Shown: positions 27,212 through 37,288, counted from the first letter of the stretch. The stretch is 64,000 nucleotides of DNA from Proteiniphilum saccharofermentans (GCF_900095135.1 NZ_LT605205.1:2232001-2296000), one strand, 5' to 3'. Program-made: numbers and translations. Notes: generated from the letters alone by a model not told the origin.

Positions 27212-27538
27212 TTAGCATATCTTTTTTGTTATTTCAAAGCGTAACCCAAGCGCATCGATGATCCGGTAAAACGTTCCTGAGCCAGGTTCTATATCCCCAT
27301 TCTCAATTTTTGAGATATAGGATTTGTTCACTCCTATACGGCTTGCCAGTTCCGCCTGGGTCACTTTTTCACTTTTACGTGCGTTGTATATTATTTGCCC
27401 CATGTAATAGGCGTATGCTTCGCGACGAAAAGCCTCGCGTTCCTGCGTGCCGACTTTCCCGAATTTGGCATCAAGTACCGCATCGTAATCAACAATTTGG
27501 TGGTTATTGGTATGTTTCTTTGTCTGCATAATATTCAT
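27212..27538 (-). CDS. HigA-like helix-turn-helix antitoxin
   Basis: A protein of about 108 residues. The XRE-type helix-turn-helix covers residues 48-100 (ARKSEKVTQAELASRIGVNKSYISKIENGDI), and an N-terminal part with VLDAKFGKVGTQEREAF is typical of HigA proteins paired with HigB toxins. Start codons at 27538 and 27529 are both possible. The matching toxin gene upstream survives only as a remnant, so this is probably an orphan antitoxin. Confidence 0.8.
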   Translation of the reverse strand: MNIMQTKKHTNNHQIVDYDAVLDAKFGKVGTQEREAFRREAYAYYMGQIIYNARKSEKVTQAELASRIGVNKSYISKIENGDIEPGSGTFYRIIDALGLRFEITKKIC

Positions 27539-27660
27539 TTTTAATTTTAATTGCTTTTTCGATTTCACTTTTTGGCGTTTTACGGGTTAATCCAATGAAT
27601 AGTTCACGAAATAGGGGTTTGATTTTATCTGTTTTTAGCGATGCACGGAGTGGGTTTTCG
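27504..27660 (-). pseudogene. HigB-like toxin remnant
   Basis: The minus-strand frame ending at TAA 27504-27506 encodes RASLKTDKI, then LTRKTPKSEIEKAIKIKNEY, matching the end of Gp49/HigB toxins. In a normal HigB about 15 residues (the FCFFDEG-like strand) stand between TDKI and the Thr-Pro segment. Here that piece is altered. The N-terminal half is replaced by the end of the helicase gene. It overlaps the HigA start by about 30 bp, as intact pairs do. Confidence 0.5.
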
Positions 27661-29000
27661 CTATTCAACTCTTTTAATAACATCCCTGGCTACTTCTATC
27701 TTGTACTTTTTGCCCTTCATTTTTTCATCCCGGATATTTGCCAGCAGCGTTTTCACGGCAGACGCGCGAACGGCGGCAAAAGAGATAAAATCTTTCACTT
27801 CAACCAGCCCCAGGTCGGATTTGTCGAGTTTCCCTTTTTGTAAAAAGAAACCGACAATATCGCTTTTATTCAACTTGTTCTTCCTGCCGCCGCTGACATA
27901 AATTGTCCGGTATCCGGGGGGATCGGGCAATGGTTTTCCTGGTGTAACCGGCAAGACATCCATATTACCGGAAATATATTCCGGCATTTTATCCTCTCTG
28001 AACTGTATGATATAAGCGGTTCCCGAAGCATGCATCCGGGCCGTACGCCCGTTACGATGGATAAATTCACTTTCTGTGGCCGGAAGATGATAGTGTATTA
28101 CATGATTCATCTCGGGGATATCCAGGCCCCTGGCAGCCAGATCGGTTGTCACCAGATAATGTAAACTTCCGTTCCTGAACCGGACGAGGATTCTCTCCCT
28201 GTCGTCCTGATCCATGCCGCCGTGGTAATATCCGGTTTGTATTCCTTTCTTATTCAGTAAACCGCTGATACGTTCCGTGACTTCCCTGTGATTACAGAAG
28301 ATAAGCGCCGGCCCGGGATCGAGGGAGCAGAGAAGATGGAACAATGTGTCGATCTTGTCTTTTTCCGGAGATAAAACCAGTTTGACCGAAAGAGCCTCGT
28401 TTTTCTCTTCTTCCGTATAATCAAGCGTTATAGGTGATTCCATCCTTACAAAGGCCGGAATTTCTATATCGGATGTGGCTGAAAGCAGGACTCTTTTTTG
28501 TAAGCCGGGCAGTCGGCTGATGATTGTATTCATTTCATCCAGGAAACCTAACTGTAAAGATTTATCGAATTCATCCAGCACCAGGGTTTTAATGGAACCG
28601 GTATCAAAAGATTTTCTTTCCAGATGGTCGGTCAACCGTCCGGGTGTCCCGATAAGCAAAGCCGGAGGACTGCCCAGGTTTTTCAGTTCGGTATCGATAG
28701 AGTGTCCGCCATAGCAGACATTTACCTTGAATTTTGTTCCCATCTTTTTCCATACCTGCTCTGTCTGAAGGGCCAGTCTCTCGACGGTACAACGATTAAG
28801 CATTGTACTTTTGTTATGTCCTCATCCAATAATTGAAGAATGGGAAGGAGAAAAGCAAGGGTTTTTCCCGAACCGGTAGGGGACAATAACAGTACATTTT
28901 GTTCTTTAATTATCGCGTGCTGAGCTGCTATCTGCATCTCATTCAGGCTGTCGATCCCCAGATTGGATAGTATGTTTTTGTTTTGATCTTCTGCATTCAT
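27661..29000 (-). pseudogene. DEAD/DEAH RNA helicase with DbpA-like C-terminus, frameshifted
   Basis: Two overlapping frames make one helicase. The first (from ATG 29000) carries SLNEMQIAAQHAI and LLSPTGSGKTLAFLLPILQLL, up to CLIVVPSR. The second continues LALQTEQVWKKMG, TPGRLTDHL, VLDEFDKSL, LSATSDIEIP and RNGRTARMHASGTAY, then a C-terminal RNA-binding domain near residues 300-380 (DIVGFFLQKGKLDKSDLGLVEV). One base is missing near 28776 between GA and CTG of the motif expected to read Ser-Arg-Glu-Leu-Ala. Motif II is DEFD. It is either a true frameshift or a sequencing error. Confidence 0.85.
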
Positions 29001-29166
29001 AGCACAAAGATAATTTTTTATTCTTAGCCGTTATTTATTGTGTTTTTAAGGTTTGGCTGTTTTTAAACCTCTCGAATTCGATGGGTTTAGGATAGTTCAC
29101 GAGAAACTTCTCTTGAATCTTCCTGCTGAACTATCCGGAAAATCCGGATAGTTAAAATGAAAGTAA

Positions 29167-29859
29167 TCATTCCACTTTGCCGGTAATATCATATATCTCT
29201 TTGATTTTCGCAAGCTCCCCTTCAAAATCAAAATGAAGGTCATGAAGGCGGGCATCTTCGATGTCGAATACCCATCCGGCCACTTTGGGGTATCCGTTCT
29301 TGTAATATGACTTTTGTACTTCTGCCATTTTTAATACATTTCGGCATTGCTCATAGGTATTGATTTCAACAAAACGGCGGTACCTGGCTTCCATATCTTC
29401 AATAGCATTGAGCTCTTTCTGATGGAGACGGTAGACATCCCGTATGCTGCGCAACCAGGGATTAAGGATGCCATAGTCCAGATTCTGCATAGCCGCCTGA
29501 ATACCTCCGCATCCATAGTGACCGCAAATGATGATGTATCTCACTTTAAGATATTCAACCCCATAGTTAATCACTGAAAGAGCGCTCAGATCAATGGAAT
29601 TCACCATATTCGCGATATTACGGTGGATAAAAACCTCACCCGGCTTTAACCCCATCACCTGATTCGGATGCACCCTGCTGTCTGAACAGCCGATATACAG
29701 AAAATCAGGATGTTGCTCTGCTGCCAGTAGTTCGAATAATTCGGGATTATCTACCTTATTCTTTTCGATCCATTTTCTATTGGATTCGAATATTTGATCA
29801 TACTTTTCCTGATCAGACATATCCATGAATTTTAAATAATATGCGTTTTGTGGGTTCAC
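29167..29859 (-). CDS. Beta-class carbonic anhydrase
   Basis: A 230-residue protein with the zinc ligands of beta-carbonic anhydrases: CSDSRVHP (Cys58, Asp60, Arg62) and HYGCGG (His114, Cys117). The helical N-terminus is standard. It interconverts CO2 and bicarbonate in the cytoplasm and so supplies carboxylases. It appears monocistronic. The gap to the helicase (29001-29166) has no gene. Confidence 0.94.
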   Translation of the reverse strand: MNPQNAYYLKFMDMSDQEKYDQIFESNRKWIEKNKVDNPELFELLAAEQHPDFLYIGCSDSRVHPNQVMGLKPGEVFIHRNIANMVNSIDLSALSVINYGVEYLKVRYIIICGHYGCGGIQAAMQNLDYGILNPWLRSIRDVYRLHQKELNAIEDMEARYRRFVEINTYEQCRNVLKMAEVQKSYYKNGYPKVAGWVFDIEDARLHDLHFDFEGELAKIKEIYDITGKVE

Positions 29860-30062
29860 TTATCGAAAACATTCCATGCAGGCCTGTTTCTTTGTTTCCT
29901 TTTCGCACTACTTAACAAAATAACGGTATTATTTGTTGCAGGCTATATAGTAATAGAGGGTTAAATCTTCAGATCACGAAATCACTACAAAGCTATTTCA
30001 AAGAAATATTGATTTTTAGATATTTCAGAATATATTCAAAATTTTTCAAGGAGAGACAGGGA

Positions 30063-30311
30063 CTAAGCGTTGTTGATGAGTTTCTCGACTAATTTACGGC
30101 TTTTCCATTTTTTTACTTCTCTTTCCCGTTGTCCAGCTAACACTTTTGTTTCAAAGCTTTCTGTATATATTATGATCCAGTCATTTGTCCGACCGGTAAA
30201 GCCTCTGTGGTTTGAGTTGTGCCTTCTTAATCGCTCACTGATTTCATCTCCGGTTGAACCAATGTAGTACCTGTCTAATTTTTCGGAGTATAAGATATAA
30301 AACTTGTACAT
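30063..30311 (-). CDS. GIY-YIG endonuclease domain protein
   Basis: An 82-residue protein from ATG 30311. The motif FYILYSEKLDRYYIGSTG carries the GIY-YIG pattern (YIL...YIG), followed by RLRRHNSNHRGFTGRTNDW (catalytic Arg) and a C-terminal REREVKKWKSRKLVEKLI helix. This UvrC/SLX-type short form is common in Bacteroidetes, and its function is unclear. It lies immediately downstream of tRNA-Val on the same strand (35 bp), a usual landing place for such genes. Confidence 0.85.
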   Translation of the reverse strand: MYKFYILYSEKLDRYYIGSTGDEISERLRRHNSNHRGFTGRTNDWIIIYTESFETKVLAGQREREVKKWKSRKLVEKLINNA

Positions 30312-30346
30312 AACAAAAAAGGTTGCCAACTTATCGACAACCTTTG

Positions 30347-30421
30347 TGGGCGTTGACGGATTCGAACCGCCGACCCTCTGCTTGTAAGGCAGATGCTCTG
30401 AACCAGCTGAGCTAAACGCCC
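30347..30421 (-). tRNA. tRNA-Val (anticodon TAC)
   Basis: The cloverleaf on the minus strand is complete: acceptor GGGCGTT/AACGCCC, a D-arm with TAGCTCAGCTGGTTCAGAGC, an anticodon stem TCTGC/GCAGA with loop CTTACAA (TAC), a T-arm GGCGG-TTCGAAT-CCGTC, and discriminator A. CCA is not encoded. Two degenerate copies stand directly upstream (30422-30605). Confidence 0.93.
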
Positions 30422-30605
30422 GGAATATTTAGAATAAAAATTTAAAGACCTTTTCGTTGGTACCGACCCCTCCGATGTAGCGGAGTGCTCTGAACCAGCT
30501 GAGCTAAACGCCCGGAATATTTAGAATAAAAATTTAAAGACCTTTTCGTTGGTACCGACCCCTCCGATGTAGCGGAGTGCTCTGAACCAGCTGAGCTAAA
30601 CGCCC
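30422..30605 (-). repeat. Two exact 92-bp tandem repeats derived from a tRNA-Val
   Basis: Units 30422-30513 and 30514-30605 are identical. Each holds, on the minus strand, the tRNA 5' half GGGCGTTTAGCTCAGCTGG plus TTCAGAGC, an anticodon-like arm CTCCG-CTACAT-CGGAG with TAC, then GTCGGTACCAACG. Compared with a normal tRNA the T-loop segment is missing between GGT and ACC, and the 3' acceptor CCC is gone. The rest of the unit is an AT-rich spacer (TTTAAATTTTTATTC). They are tRNA pseudogenes, or an array made by unequal crossing-over. Confidence 0.85.
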
Positions 30606-30731
30606 GGAAGTTTAAAGACCTTTTTAGTAACCCTCTTCAATCCGATTCAATCTCTTGGAGTATTTAAGCGAGTTGGCCTAAATTTGTATAATTTGAAAGA
30701 TCTTTAGTAGTTGCTTTCCTGAAAAGCGATG

Positions 30732-30762
30732 CAAAGATACGTCGATTTTATTTTTCTGCAAA
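30732..30762 (-). promoter_or_regulatory. Promoter of the tRNA-Val array
   Basis: On the minus strand TTTG (30762 to 30759), a 19-bp spacer and TATCTTTG (30739 to 30732) match the Bacteroidetes consensus TTTG-N19-TAnnTTTG exactly. Transcription would run through both tandem repeats into tRNA-Val(TAC). Confidence 0.75.
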
Positions 30763-30813
30763 ACTTTTTACAAATATTTTTTATGAAAATTTTCACGGGT
30801 CTATTATTATCCC

Positions 30814-30821
30814 TATTTTTG
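30814..30821 (+). promoter_or_regulatory. Candidate -7 element of purB
   Basis: TATTTTTG fits TAnnTTTG and has TTTC 19 bp upstream (30791-30794), one base off the -33 box. The leader would be about 70 nt. Confidence 0.45.
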
Positions 30822-30897
30822 TACCATCAAAATAGGGGTAGCGATTATATTAATCCGCAATAAACGTTTTCGTTAGGAAATACGAATACAAGTTACA

Positions 30898-32235
30898 ATG
30901 AATTTAGATCAACTGACAGCTATTTCACCCGTCGACGGACGATACAGGGATAAGACCGCAGATCTGGATGCGTTCTTTTCCGAGTACGCACTCATCCGGT
31001 ACCGCGTTCAGGTGGAGATCGATTACTTTATCTCTCTCTGTGAAGAGGGAATCCTTCCGTTGAAGGATGAAGCCATCTTCAGACAATTAAGGGATTTGTA
31101 CCGAAATTTCAGTGAAGAGGACGCCCGGCAGATCAAAGAGATCGAAAAAATCACCAATCATGACGTGAAGGCGGTGGAATATTTCCTGAAAGAGAAATTC
31201 GATGCGCTTCAGCTGTCAGATCATAAGGAATTCATTCATTTCGGATTGACATCGCAGGATATTAATAATACCGCTACGCCGATGATGTGGCGGGATGCAC
31301 TGCACAAGGTCTATATCCCCGAATTGGAAAAACTGGTTTCCCGGATCGATACACTGGCAGATGAGTGGAAGGACATCCCCATGCTGGCACGTACACACGG
31401 GCAACCGGCATCACCCACACGCCTGGGAAAAGAGATGAAGGTTTTTAGTTATAGGTTGACCGGTCAGATTGAAGTGCTGAAAAAGATTCCGGCCAAAGCC
31501 AAATTCGGTGGGGCAACCGGAAATTTCAACGCGCACCGGGTGGCTTATCCCCATATCGACTGGAAACTGTTCGGTAACCGTTTCCTGCAGGAGAAACTGG
31601 GTCTGCACCGCGAAGAGTACACCACGCAGATATCCAATTACGACGCTTTTGCCGCATCATTCGACGCGATGAAACGCATCCATACCATACTGATCGACTT
31701 CACAAGGGATATATGGCAATATATATCGATGGAGTATTTCAAGCAGAAGATCAAGGAAGGTGAAGTCGGTTCGTCGGCCATGCCCCACAAGGTGAACCCG
31801 ATCGACTTCGAGAATGCCGAGGGTAACCTGGGTATTGCCAACGCATTATTGGAACACCTTGCGGCAAAACTGCCCGTCTCACGGTTGCAGCGCGACCTTA
31901 CCGATTCCACGGTAATCAGGAATATCGGCGTACCTATGGCACATGGATTAATTGCGTTAAAAAGTGCAACAAAAGGGCTTCATAAATTGTTATTAAACAG
32001 AGAGGCAATAGAGAGGGATCTGGAAAATAACTGGGCAGTGGTTGCCGAAGGAATCCAGACCATTTTAAGACGCGAAGGATATCCGAAACCCTATGAAGCA
32101 CTGAAAGCTTTGACACGAACCAATGCGCGTATCACCCGGGAGAGTATTTCGGAATTTATTGACAATTTGGATGTAAATGAACAGGTGAAAAAAGAATTGA
32201 AAGAAATCACACCCCAAAATTATACAGGATTTTAA
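30898..32235 (+). CDS. purB: Adenylosuccinate lyase
   Basis: A 445-residue member of the fumarase/aspartase superfamily. AISPVDGRYRDK begins the E. coli-type PurB, the Ser-loop signature GSSAMPHKVNP lies near residue 297, and TSQDINNTA and ARTHGQPASPT supply the active-site His/Thr. It performs two steps of purine synthesis: SAICAR to AICAR, and adenylosuccinate to AMP. It is monocistronic in the window. Confidence 0.95.
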   Translation: MNLDQLTAISPVDGRYRDKTADLDAFFSEYALIRYRVQVEIDYFISLCEEGILPLKDEAIFRQLRDLYRNFSEEDARQIKEIEKITNHDVKAVEYFLKEKFDALQLSDHKEFIHFGLTSQDINNTATPMMWRDALHKVYIPELEKLVSRIDTLADEWKDIPMLARTHGQPASPTRLGKEMKVFSYRLTGQIEVLKKIPAKAKFGGATGNFNAHRVAYPHIDWKLFGNRFLQEKLGLHREEYTTQISNYDAFAASFDAMKRIHTILIDFTRDIWQYISMEYFKQKIKEGEVGSSAMPHKVNPIDFENAEGNLGIANALLEHLAAKLPVSRLQRDLTDSTVIRNIGVPMAHGLIALKSATKGLHKLLLNREAIERDLENNWAVVAEGIQTILRREGYPKPYEALKALTRTNARITRESISEFIDNLDVNEQVKKELKEITPQNYTGF

Positions 32236-32540
32236 GAAGACATTTTCGTGAAGTAAACCAAGCAAAGAACAAACAAACTTACCTCCTGCCATAACGAGAA
32301 CTATTTCGTTGAATAAGGGCAGAGACAGTTTATTTGATCTGCCAAACACAAGAAATAGTCCAAAGTACTTGAAACAGTACAATAAAGATAGGAATGACTA
32401 ATTTTAATTGAACAGTAAATAATAATTGAAAGAAATCCGGTTCCGGTCATGTTAGCCGGGCGGTAGAAATTTGAAAAAATGCGATTTAAAAAAGAAAAAA
32501 CCGTGAGGTTTCATTAAGTAATCAAAAAGTAAATGCAACA
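32236..32540 (+). other. Leader between purB and rluB
   Basis: About 305 bp without a credible gene. A-rich throughout, with AATAATTGAAAG and a run of A just before the rluB start. The rluB 5' leader probably lies here. No recognisable RNA element is seen. Confidence 0.3.
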
Positions 32541-33740
32541 ATGACAACAAACAATGACGAATCGCGCCCAAGGCGGAGTTATCACAGCGCGAACAATGAG
32601 AGACACGCTTCCTCGAACAGAAATTACGGCAATGAGCGGAGAACACAGCATGATGGTTATTATTCGGATAGACCGTCCTATAATCAGGACAGACAGTCGT
32701 ACAATTCGGAGAGGTCTTCCTACAATCAGGATAGATCGTACCATCAGGAAAGACCGTCTTACAACCCGAACTACAGGGATTCCCGCCAGGAAAGCTATGG
32801 TGGGAACAGCGAAGGCGGCATGAGAAAACGGCGTCCCCGGGTAGGTGAACGTCCGCAGTCGCCACAGCGGGTTACCGGTGGCGGCGGTTATAACAACCGG
32901 GGCTGGGGCAACCAACCATCAACCGGGCCGGGCAGACCCAATAAGCCTGCCAAGCCGGTGAAAAAGCTGAAAAAGAAAAAGCCGTTCAAGCAGATCAAGT
33001 ACAAAGAAAATGCGGATCCCAATGCTCCTATCCGTCTGAACAAATATCTGGCCAATGCCGGAGTATGCTCCCGTCGTGAGGCTGATGAGTTCATCCAGGC
33101 CGGTGTGGTAAAAGTAAACGGAGAGGTGGTAACGGAACTGGGTACCAAGATCACCCGTGCCGATCAGGTGATGTTCCACAACCAGCCGGTACAACTTGAA
33201 AGCAAGGTGTATGTACTGCTGAACAAGCCGAAAGGATTTGTGACTACGACCGATGATCCAGAGAACCGCAAGACGGTGATGGAACTGGTAAAAAGCGCCG
33301 CTTCCGAGAGGATATATCCGGTGGGACGACTGGACAGGGCTACCACAGGGGTATTGCTGCTGACCAACGATGGCGACCTGGCATCGAAATTAACACATCC
33401 GAAGTACGAAAAACGGAAAATCTATCAGGTATGGCTTGACAAGCCGGTAGCAATGGAGCATATGCAGATGATCGCCGACGGTATTGAACTGGAAGACGGT
33501 GAGATCCATGCTGATGCGATCAGCTATGTGACGGAAGAAGACCTTACCCAGGTGGGTATTGAGATCCACTCCGGCAGGAACCGGATCATCCGCCGTATCT
33601 TCGAGAAATTGGGCTACAGGGTGATGAAACTCGACAGGGTCTATTTCGCGGGACTGACCAAGAAAAAACTTTCACGCGGAAAATGGCGTTACCTCACAGA
33701 ACAAGAGGTCAACATGCTTCGGATGGGTGCGTTCGATTAA
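32541..33740 (+). CDS. rluB: 23S rRNA pseudouridine synthase (RluB/RsuA family) with long disordered N-terminus
   Basis: A 399-residue protein. Residues 1-160 are low-complexity: tyrosine-, serine-, arginine- and asparagine-rich repeats of the type SYNQDR/SYNSER, then a Lys-rich stretch. Residues about 163-205 are an S4 RNA-binding domain (IRLNKYLANAGVCSRREA). The rest is the synthase core with catalytic Asp265 in VGRLDRATTG. Bacteroidetes RluB proteins often carry such extensions. It isomerises a uridine in helix 89/90 of 23S rRNA, by analogy. It starts with an ATG in an A-rich leader. Confidence 0.93.
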   Translation: MTTNNDESRPRRSYHSANNERHASSNRNYGNERRTQHDGYYSDRPSYNQDRQSYNSERSSYNQDRSYHQERPSYNPNYRDSRQESYGGNSEGGMRKRRPRVGERPQSPQRVTGGGGYNNRGWGNQPSTGPGRPNKPAKPVKKLKKKKPFKQIKYKENADPNAPIRLNKYLANAGVCSRREADEFIQAGVVKVNGEVVTELGTKITRADQVMFHNQPVQLESKVYVLLNKPKGFVTTTDDPENRKTVMELVKSAASERIYPVGRLDRATTGVLLLTNDGDLASKLTHPKYEKRKIYQVWLDKPVAMEHMQMIADGIELEDGEIHADAISYVTEEDLTQVGIEIHSGRNRIIRRIFEKLGYRVMKLDRVYFAGLTKKKLSRGKWRYLTEQEVNMLRMGAFD

Positions 33741-33934
33741 TGAACAACACTCCCATAGAGAGTCATCTCGTCTCAAAACGACTAATGTAATTGAATGATA
33801 ATCCTGTTCCTGTGCGGTTTCGTGCAGGAACAGACTGGATATTTATAGGGTAATTTAATCGAAGAGTAGCATAATCATTCATGCAAGAGTGGGTGATTAA
33901 TGTGAGTTGCTTGCGATATTGAAGTATATAGTGT

Positions 33935-35332
33935 ATGAAACAACTAAAACGAACAAAAATTTCAGAAGCATTACGACTTACAAATTTCGGTGAGGAAGTC
34001 AATGTAAAAGGATGGGTGCGTACCCGCAGAGGAAACAAAAATGTCGGATTTGTCGCTTTGAACGACGGATCGACTATCAATAACATACAAATTGTTATTG
34101 ATATAGCTAATTTTGGCGAAGAGTTACTTCGTCCTGTCACCACGGGAGCCTGCATCAGCGTGAACGGCGAACTGGTGGAGTCGCAGGGCAAAGGCCAGTC
34201 GGTAGAGATACGGGCAACGGAGATCGAAGTCTACGGATCTGCTGATCCTGCCACCTATCCGTTACAGAAAAAAGGGCACTCACTGGAGTTCCTTCGCGAA
34301 ATAGCCCATCTGCGGCCGCGTACCAATACTTTCGGTGCTATCTTCAGGATGCGGCATCATATGTCGTATGCTATTCACAAATATTTCAACGACAGAGGAT
34401 TTTATTATTTTCATACGCCTATCATCACCGCGTCCGACGCAGAAGGTGCCGGCTCCATGTTCGAAGTATCCACGCTCGATATAGAAAATCCGCCGCGTAA
34501 CAAAGAAGGCAAGGTGGATTTCTCACAGGATTTCTTCGGACGCCAGACCAACCTCACCGTCTCCGGACAACTTGAAGGAGAGTTGGGTGCTATGGCATTG
34601 GGTGCCATCTATACTTTCGGACCTACATTCCGTGCAGAAAATTCCAATACGCCCCGTCACCTGGCGGAGTTCTGGATGATCGAACCGGAAATGGCATTTT
34701 ATGATATCCACGACAATATGGATCTGGCGGAAGATTTCCTGAAATATCTCATTCGTTACGCTTTAGAGCATTGCAGGGAGGATATCGAATTCCTGGCTAA
34801 GATGTACGACGAAGAACTGACAGACCGCCTGAATTTTGTGGTAGAGAATGATTTTGTCCGTCTGACCTATACTGAGGGAGTAAAGATACTGGAAGAGTCG
34901 GGACAAAAATTCGAGTTCCCCGTACACTGGGGTACCGACCTGCAGTCGGAGCACGAACGCTACCTGGTAGAAAAACATTTCAAACGTCCGGTTATCCTGA
35001 CCGACTATCCGAGGGAGATCAAATCGTTCTATATGAAGCAGAATGACGATGGCAAGACCGTCCGCGCGATGGACGTACTTTTCCCCAAGATCGGCGAGAT
35101 CATCGGCGGATCGGAGCGTGAAGCGGATTATGATAAGCTGATGAACAGGGTAGAGGAGACCGGAATGCATACCGAACCGATCTGGTGGTACCTCGAAACC
35201 CGTAAGTTCGGCACCGCACCCCATTCAGGTTTCGGCCTCGGCTTTGAACGGTTGATGCTGTTCATTACCGGTATGGCTAATATCCGTGACGTGATTCCTT
35301 TCCCGAGAACTCCTAATAATGCTGACTTTTAA
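33935..35332 (+). CDS. asnS: Asparaginyl-tRNA synthetase
   Basis: A 465-residue class II synthetase: an N-terminal OB fold ([25 protein letters not shown]), motif 2 region [22 protein letters not shown] and motif 3 [16 protein letters not shown]. It charges tRNA-Asn in the cytoplasm. The presence of AsnRS means that the indirect GatCAB route is not needed for Asn. It is followed by lepA on the same strand. Confidence 0.96.
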   Translation: MKQLKRTKISEALRLTNFGEEVNVKGWVRTRRGNKNVGFVALNDGSTINNIQIVIDIANFGEELLRPVTTGACISVNGELVESQGKGQSVEIRATEIEVYGSADPATYPLQKKGHSLEFLREIAHLRPRTNTFGAIFRMRHHMSYAIHKYFNDRGFYYFHTPIITASDAEGAGSMFEVSTLDIENPPRNKEGKVDFSQDFFGRQTNLTVSGQLEGELGAMALGAIYTFGPTFRAENSNTPRHLAEFWMIEPEMAFYDIHDNMDLAEDFLKYLIRYALEHCREDIEFLAKMYDEELTDRLNFVVENDFVRLTYTEGVKILEESGQKFEFPVHWGTDLQSEHERYLVEKHFKRPVILTDYPREIKSFYMKQNDDGKTVRAMDVLFPKIGEIIGGSEREADYDKLMNRVEETGMHTEPIWWYLETRKFGTAPHSGFGLGFERLMLFITGMANIRDVIPFPRTPNNADF

Positions 35333-35337
35333 AAGAC

Positions 35338-35430
35338 TGGGAGACTTTGTGATTAGGGGACCGGGAGGCCGGGGAGAGTGGGAGACTGGGGACTCGGAGA
35401 TGGGGTGACCGGGAAGTTTTGGAAGAAGAG
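35338..35430 (+). repeat. G-rich purine tract between asnS and lepA
   Basis: Repeated GGGAGACT/GGGGACC-type words with many runs of three or four G on the coding strand. It lies 40-130 bp before lepA in a 140-bp gap. It could form a G-quadruplex in RNA or DNA. Confidence 0.6.
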
Positions 35431-35472
35431 TAATCCCGGGAAACGGGAGAATTAGAGCAAGAAAAAAGCTAA

Positions 35473-37260
35473 ATGAAGAATATACGCAATTTTTGTATCA
35501 TTGCACATATAGACCACGGCAAGAGTACGCTGGCCGACCGTCTGCTGGAGTTCACCAAGACCGTAGAAGGAAAGGACCTGCAGGCGCAGGTGCTCGACAG
35601 CATGGACCTGGAAAGGGAACGGGGCATCACGATCAAAAGCCACGCGATACAGATGGATTATGAATATGAGGGTGAGAAATATACCTTCAACCTGATCGAC
35701 ACGCCGGGGCACGTGGATTTCTCATACGAGGTGTCGCGTTCCATTGCCGCCTGCGAAGGCGCACTGCTGGTGGTCGATGCTGCCCAGGGTATCCAGGCAC
35801 AGACCATCTCAAACGTCTATATGGCTATCGAGCATGATCTGGAGATCATCCCTATCCTTAACAAGATCGACCTCGACAGCGCCATGCCTGATGAAGTGGA
35901 AGACCAGATCGTGCAACTGCTGGGTGTTCCCCGTACAGATATCATCCGTGCAAGCGGAAAGACAGGCATCGGCATCGAAGAGATACTCCATGCCATCATT
36001 GAGCGGGTGCCCGCCCCCCAGGGGGATCCGGATGCACCATTGCAGGCACTGATCTTCGACTCGGTGTTTAACCCCTTCCGTGGTATCATTGCTTACTATA
36101 AGATTGTGAATGGCAGCCTGCGGAAAGGCGATATGGTGAAATTCATCAATACCGGCAAAGAGTACGATGCCGACGAGGTGGGTATCCTGCGCTTGAATAT
36201 GGTGCCGAAAGAAGAGGTAGGCTGTGGCGATGTGGGTTATATTATCTCCGGCATCAAAACCTCAAAAGAGGTGAAGGTAGGAGATACCATCACCCATATG
36301 AAACGTCCTGCCTCCAAGGCCATCGAAGGGTTTGAAGAGGTGAAGCCGATGGTTTTTGCCGGCGTATACCCCATTGACAGCGAGGATTTTGAGAACCTTC
36401 GTTCATCCCTCGAAAAGCTGCAACTCAACGATGCGTCGCTCACTTTCCAGCCCGAATCGTCCGTGGCGTTAGGCTTCGGCTTCCGGTGCGGCTTTCTCGG
36501 ATTGCTCCATATGGAAATCGTCCAGGAGCGGTTGGAACGGGAATTCAATATGGATGTAATTACCACGGTACCCAACGTTTCCTACAAGGTGTACGACAAG
36601 AAGGGAAATATGAAAGAGGTGCATAATCCCGGCGGTCTGCCTGATGTCACGCTTATCGAAAGCATCGAGGAGCCTTTTATCCGTGCTTCGGTCATCACCA
36701 ACACCGCCTATATCGGCCCTATCATGACCCTTTGCCTCGGTAAGAGGGGCATCCTGATCAAACAGGAGTATGTTTCGGGGGATAGGGTAGAGATCATTTA
36801 CGATCTGCCGCTGGGTGAGATTGTGATCGACTTCTACGACAAGCTGAAAAGTATATCGAAAGGATATGCCTCTTTCGATTACCATATTCATGATTACCGC
36901 CCGTCGAAGCTGGTAAAGCTGGATATCCTGCTAAACGGCGAACAGGTGGATGCACTCTCGACGCTTACCCATATAGACAATGCACAGAGTTTCGGTCGGC
37001 GCATGTGCGAGAAACTGAAAGAGCTGATCCCGCGCCAGCAGTTTGATATCGCTATTCAGGCGGCTATCGGAGCGAAAATCGTCGCCCGCGAAACGGTGAA
37101 GGCTGTCCGGAAGGATGTGACCGCAAAATGTTACGGTGGTGATATCTCACGTAAACGCAAGCTGCTCGAAAAGCAGAAAGAAGGGAAGAAACGAATGAAA
37201 CAGGTCGGCAATGTGGAGGTTCCGCAGAAAGCGTTCCTGGCAGTGCTGAAGCTGGATTAA
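35473..37260 (+). CDS. lepA: Elongation factor 4
   Basis: A 595-residue translational GTPase with G1 [14 protein letters not shown]2 RERGIT, G3 DTPGHVDF, G4 NKID and the LepA C-terminal domain ([27 protein letters not shown], then [27 protein letters not shown]-like tail). It binds the ribosome and acts in elongation and assembly. All family landmarks are complete. Confidence 0.96.
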   Translation: MKNIRNFCIIAHIDHGKSTLADRLLEFTKTVEGKDLQAQVLDSMDLERERGITIKSHAIQMDYEYEGEKYTFNLIDTPGHVDFSYEVSRSIAACEGALLVVDAAQGIQAQTISNVYMAIEHDLEIIPILNKIDLDSAMPDEVEDQIVQLLGVPRTDIIRASGKTGIGIEEILHAIIERVPAPQGDPDAPLQALIFDSVFNPFRGIIAYYKIVNGSLRKGDMVKFINTGKEYDADEVGILRLNMVPKEEVGCGDVGYIISGIKTSKEVKVGDTITHMKRPASKAIEGFEEVKPMVFAGVYPIDSEDFENLRSSLEKLQLNDASLTFQPESSVALGFGFRCGFLGLLHMEIVQERLEREFNMDVITTVPNVSYKVYDKKGNMKEVHNPGGLPDVTLIESIEEPFIRASVITNTAYIGPIMTLCLGKRGILIKQEYVSGDRVEIIYDLPLGEIVIDFYDKLKSISKGYASFDYHIHDYRPSKLVKLDILLNGEQVDALSTLTHIDNAQSFGRRMCEKLKELIPRQQFDIAIQAAIGAKIVARETVKAVRKDVTAKCYGGDISRKRKLLEKQKEGKKRMKQVGNVEVPQKAFLAVLKLD

Positions 37261-37288
37261 GTACCTGCATGTTTATTCCATGCAGGTG

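Noticed and set aside
30422-30605. Array of 92-bp units considered as a CRISPR array
   Set aside because: Units are identical throughout with no variable spacers, and they contain a tRNA 5' half.
32650-32820. CRISPR-like repetition in the rluB N-terminus
   Set aside because: The repeats are in frame, code for the SYNQDR-type protein repeat, and lack regular spacers.
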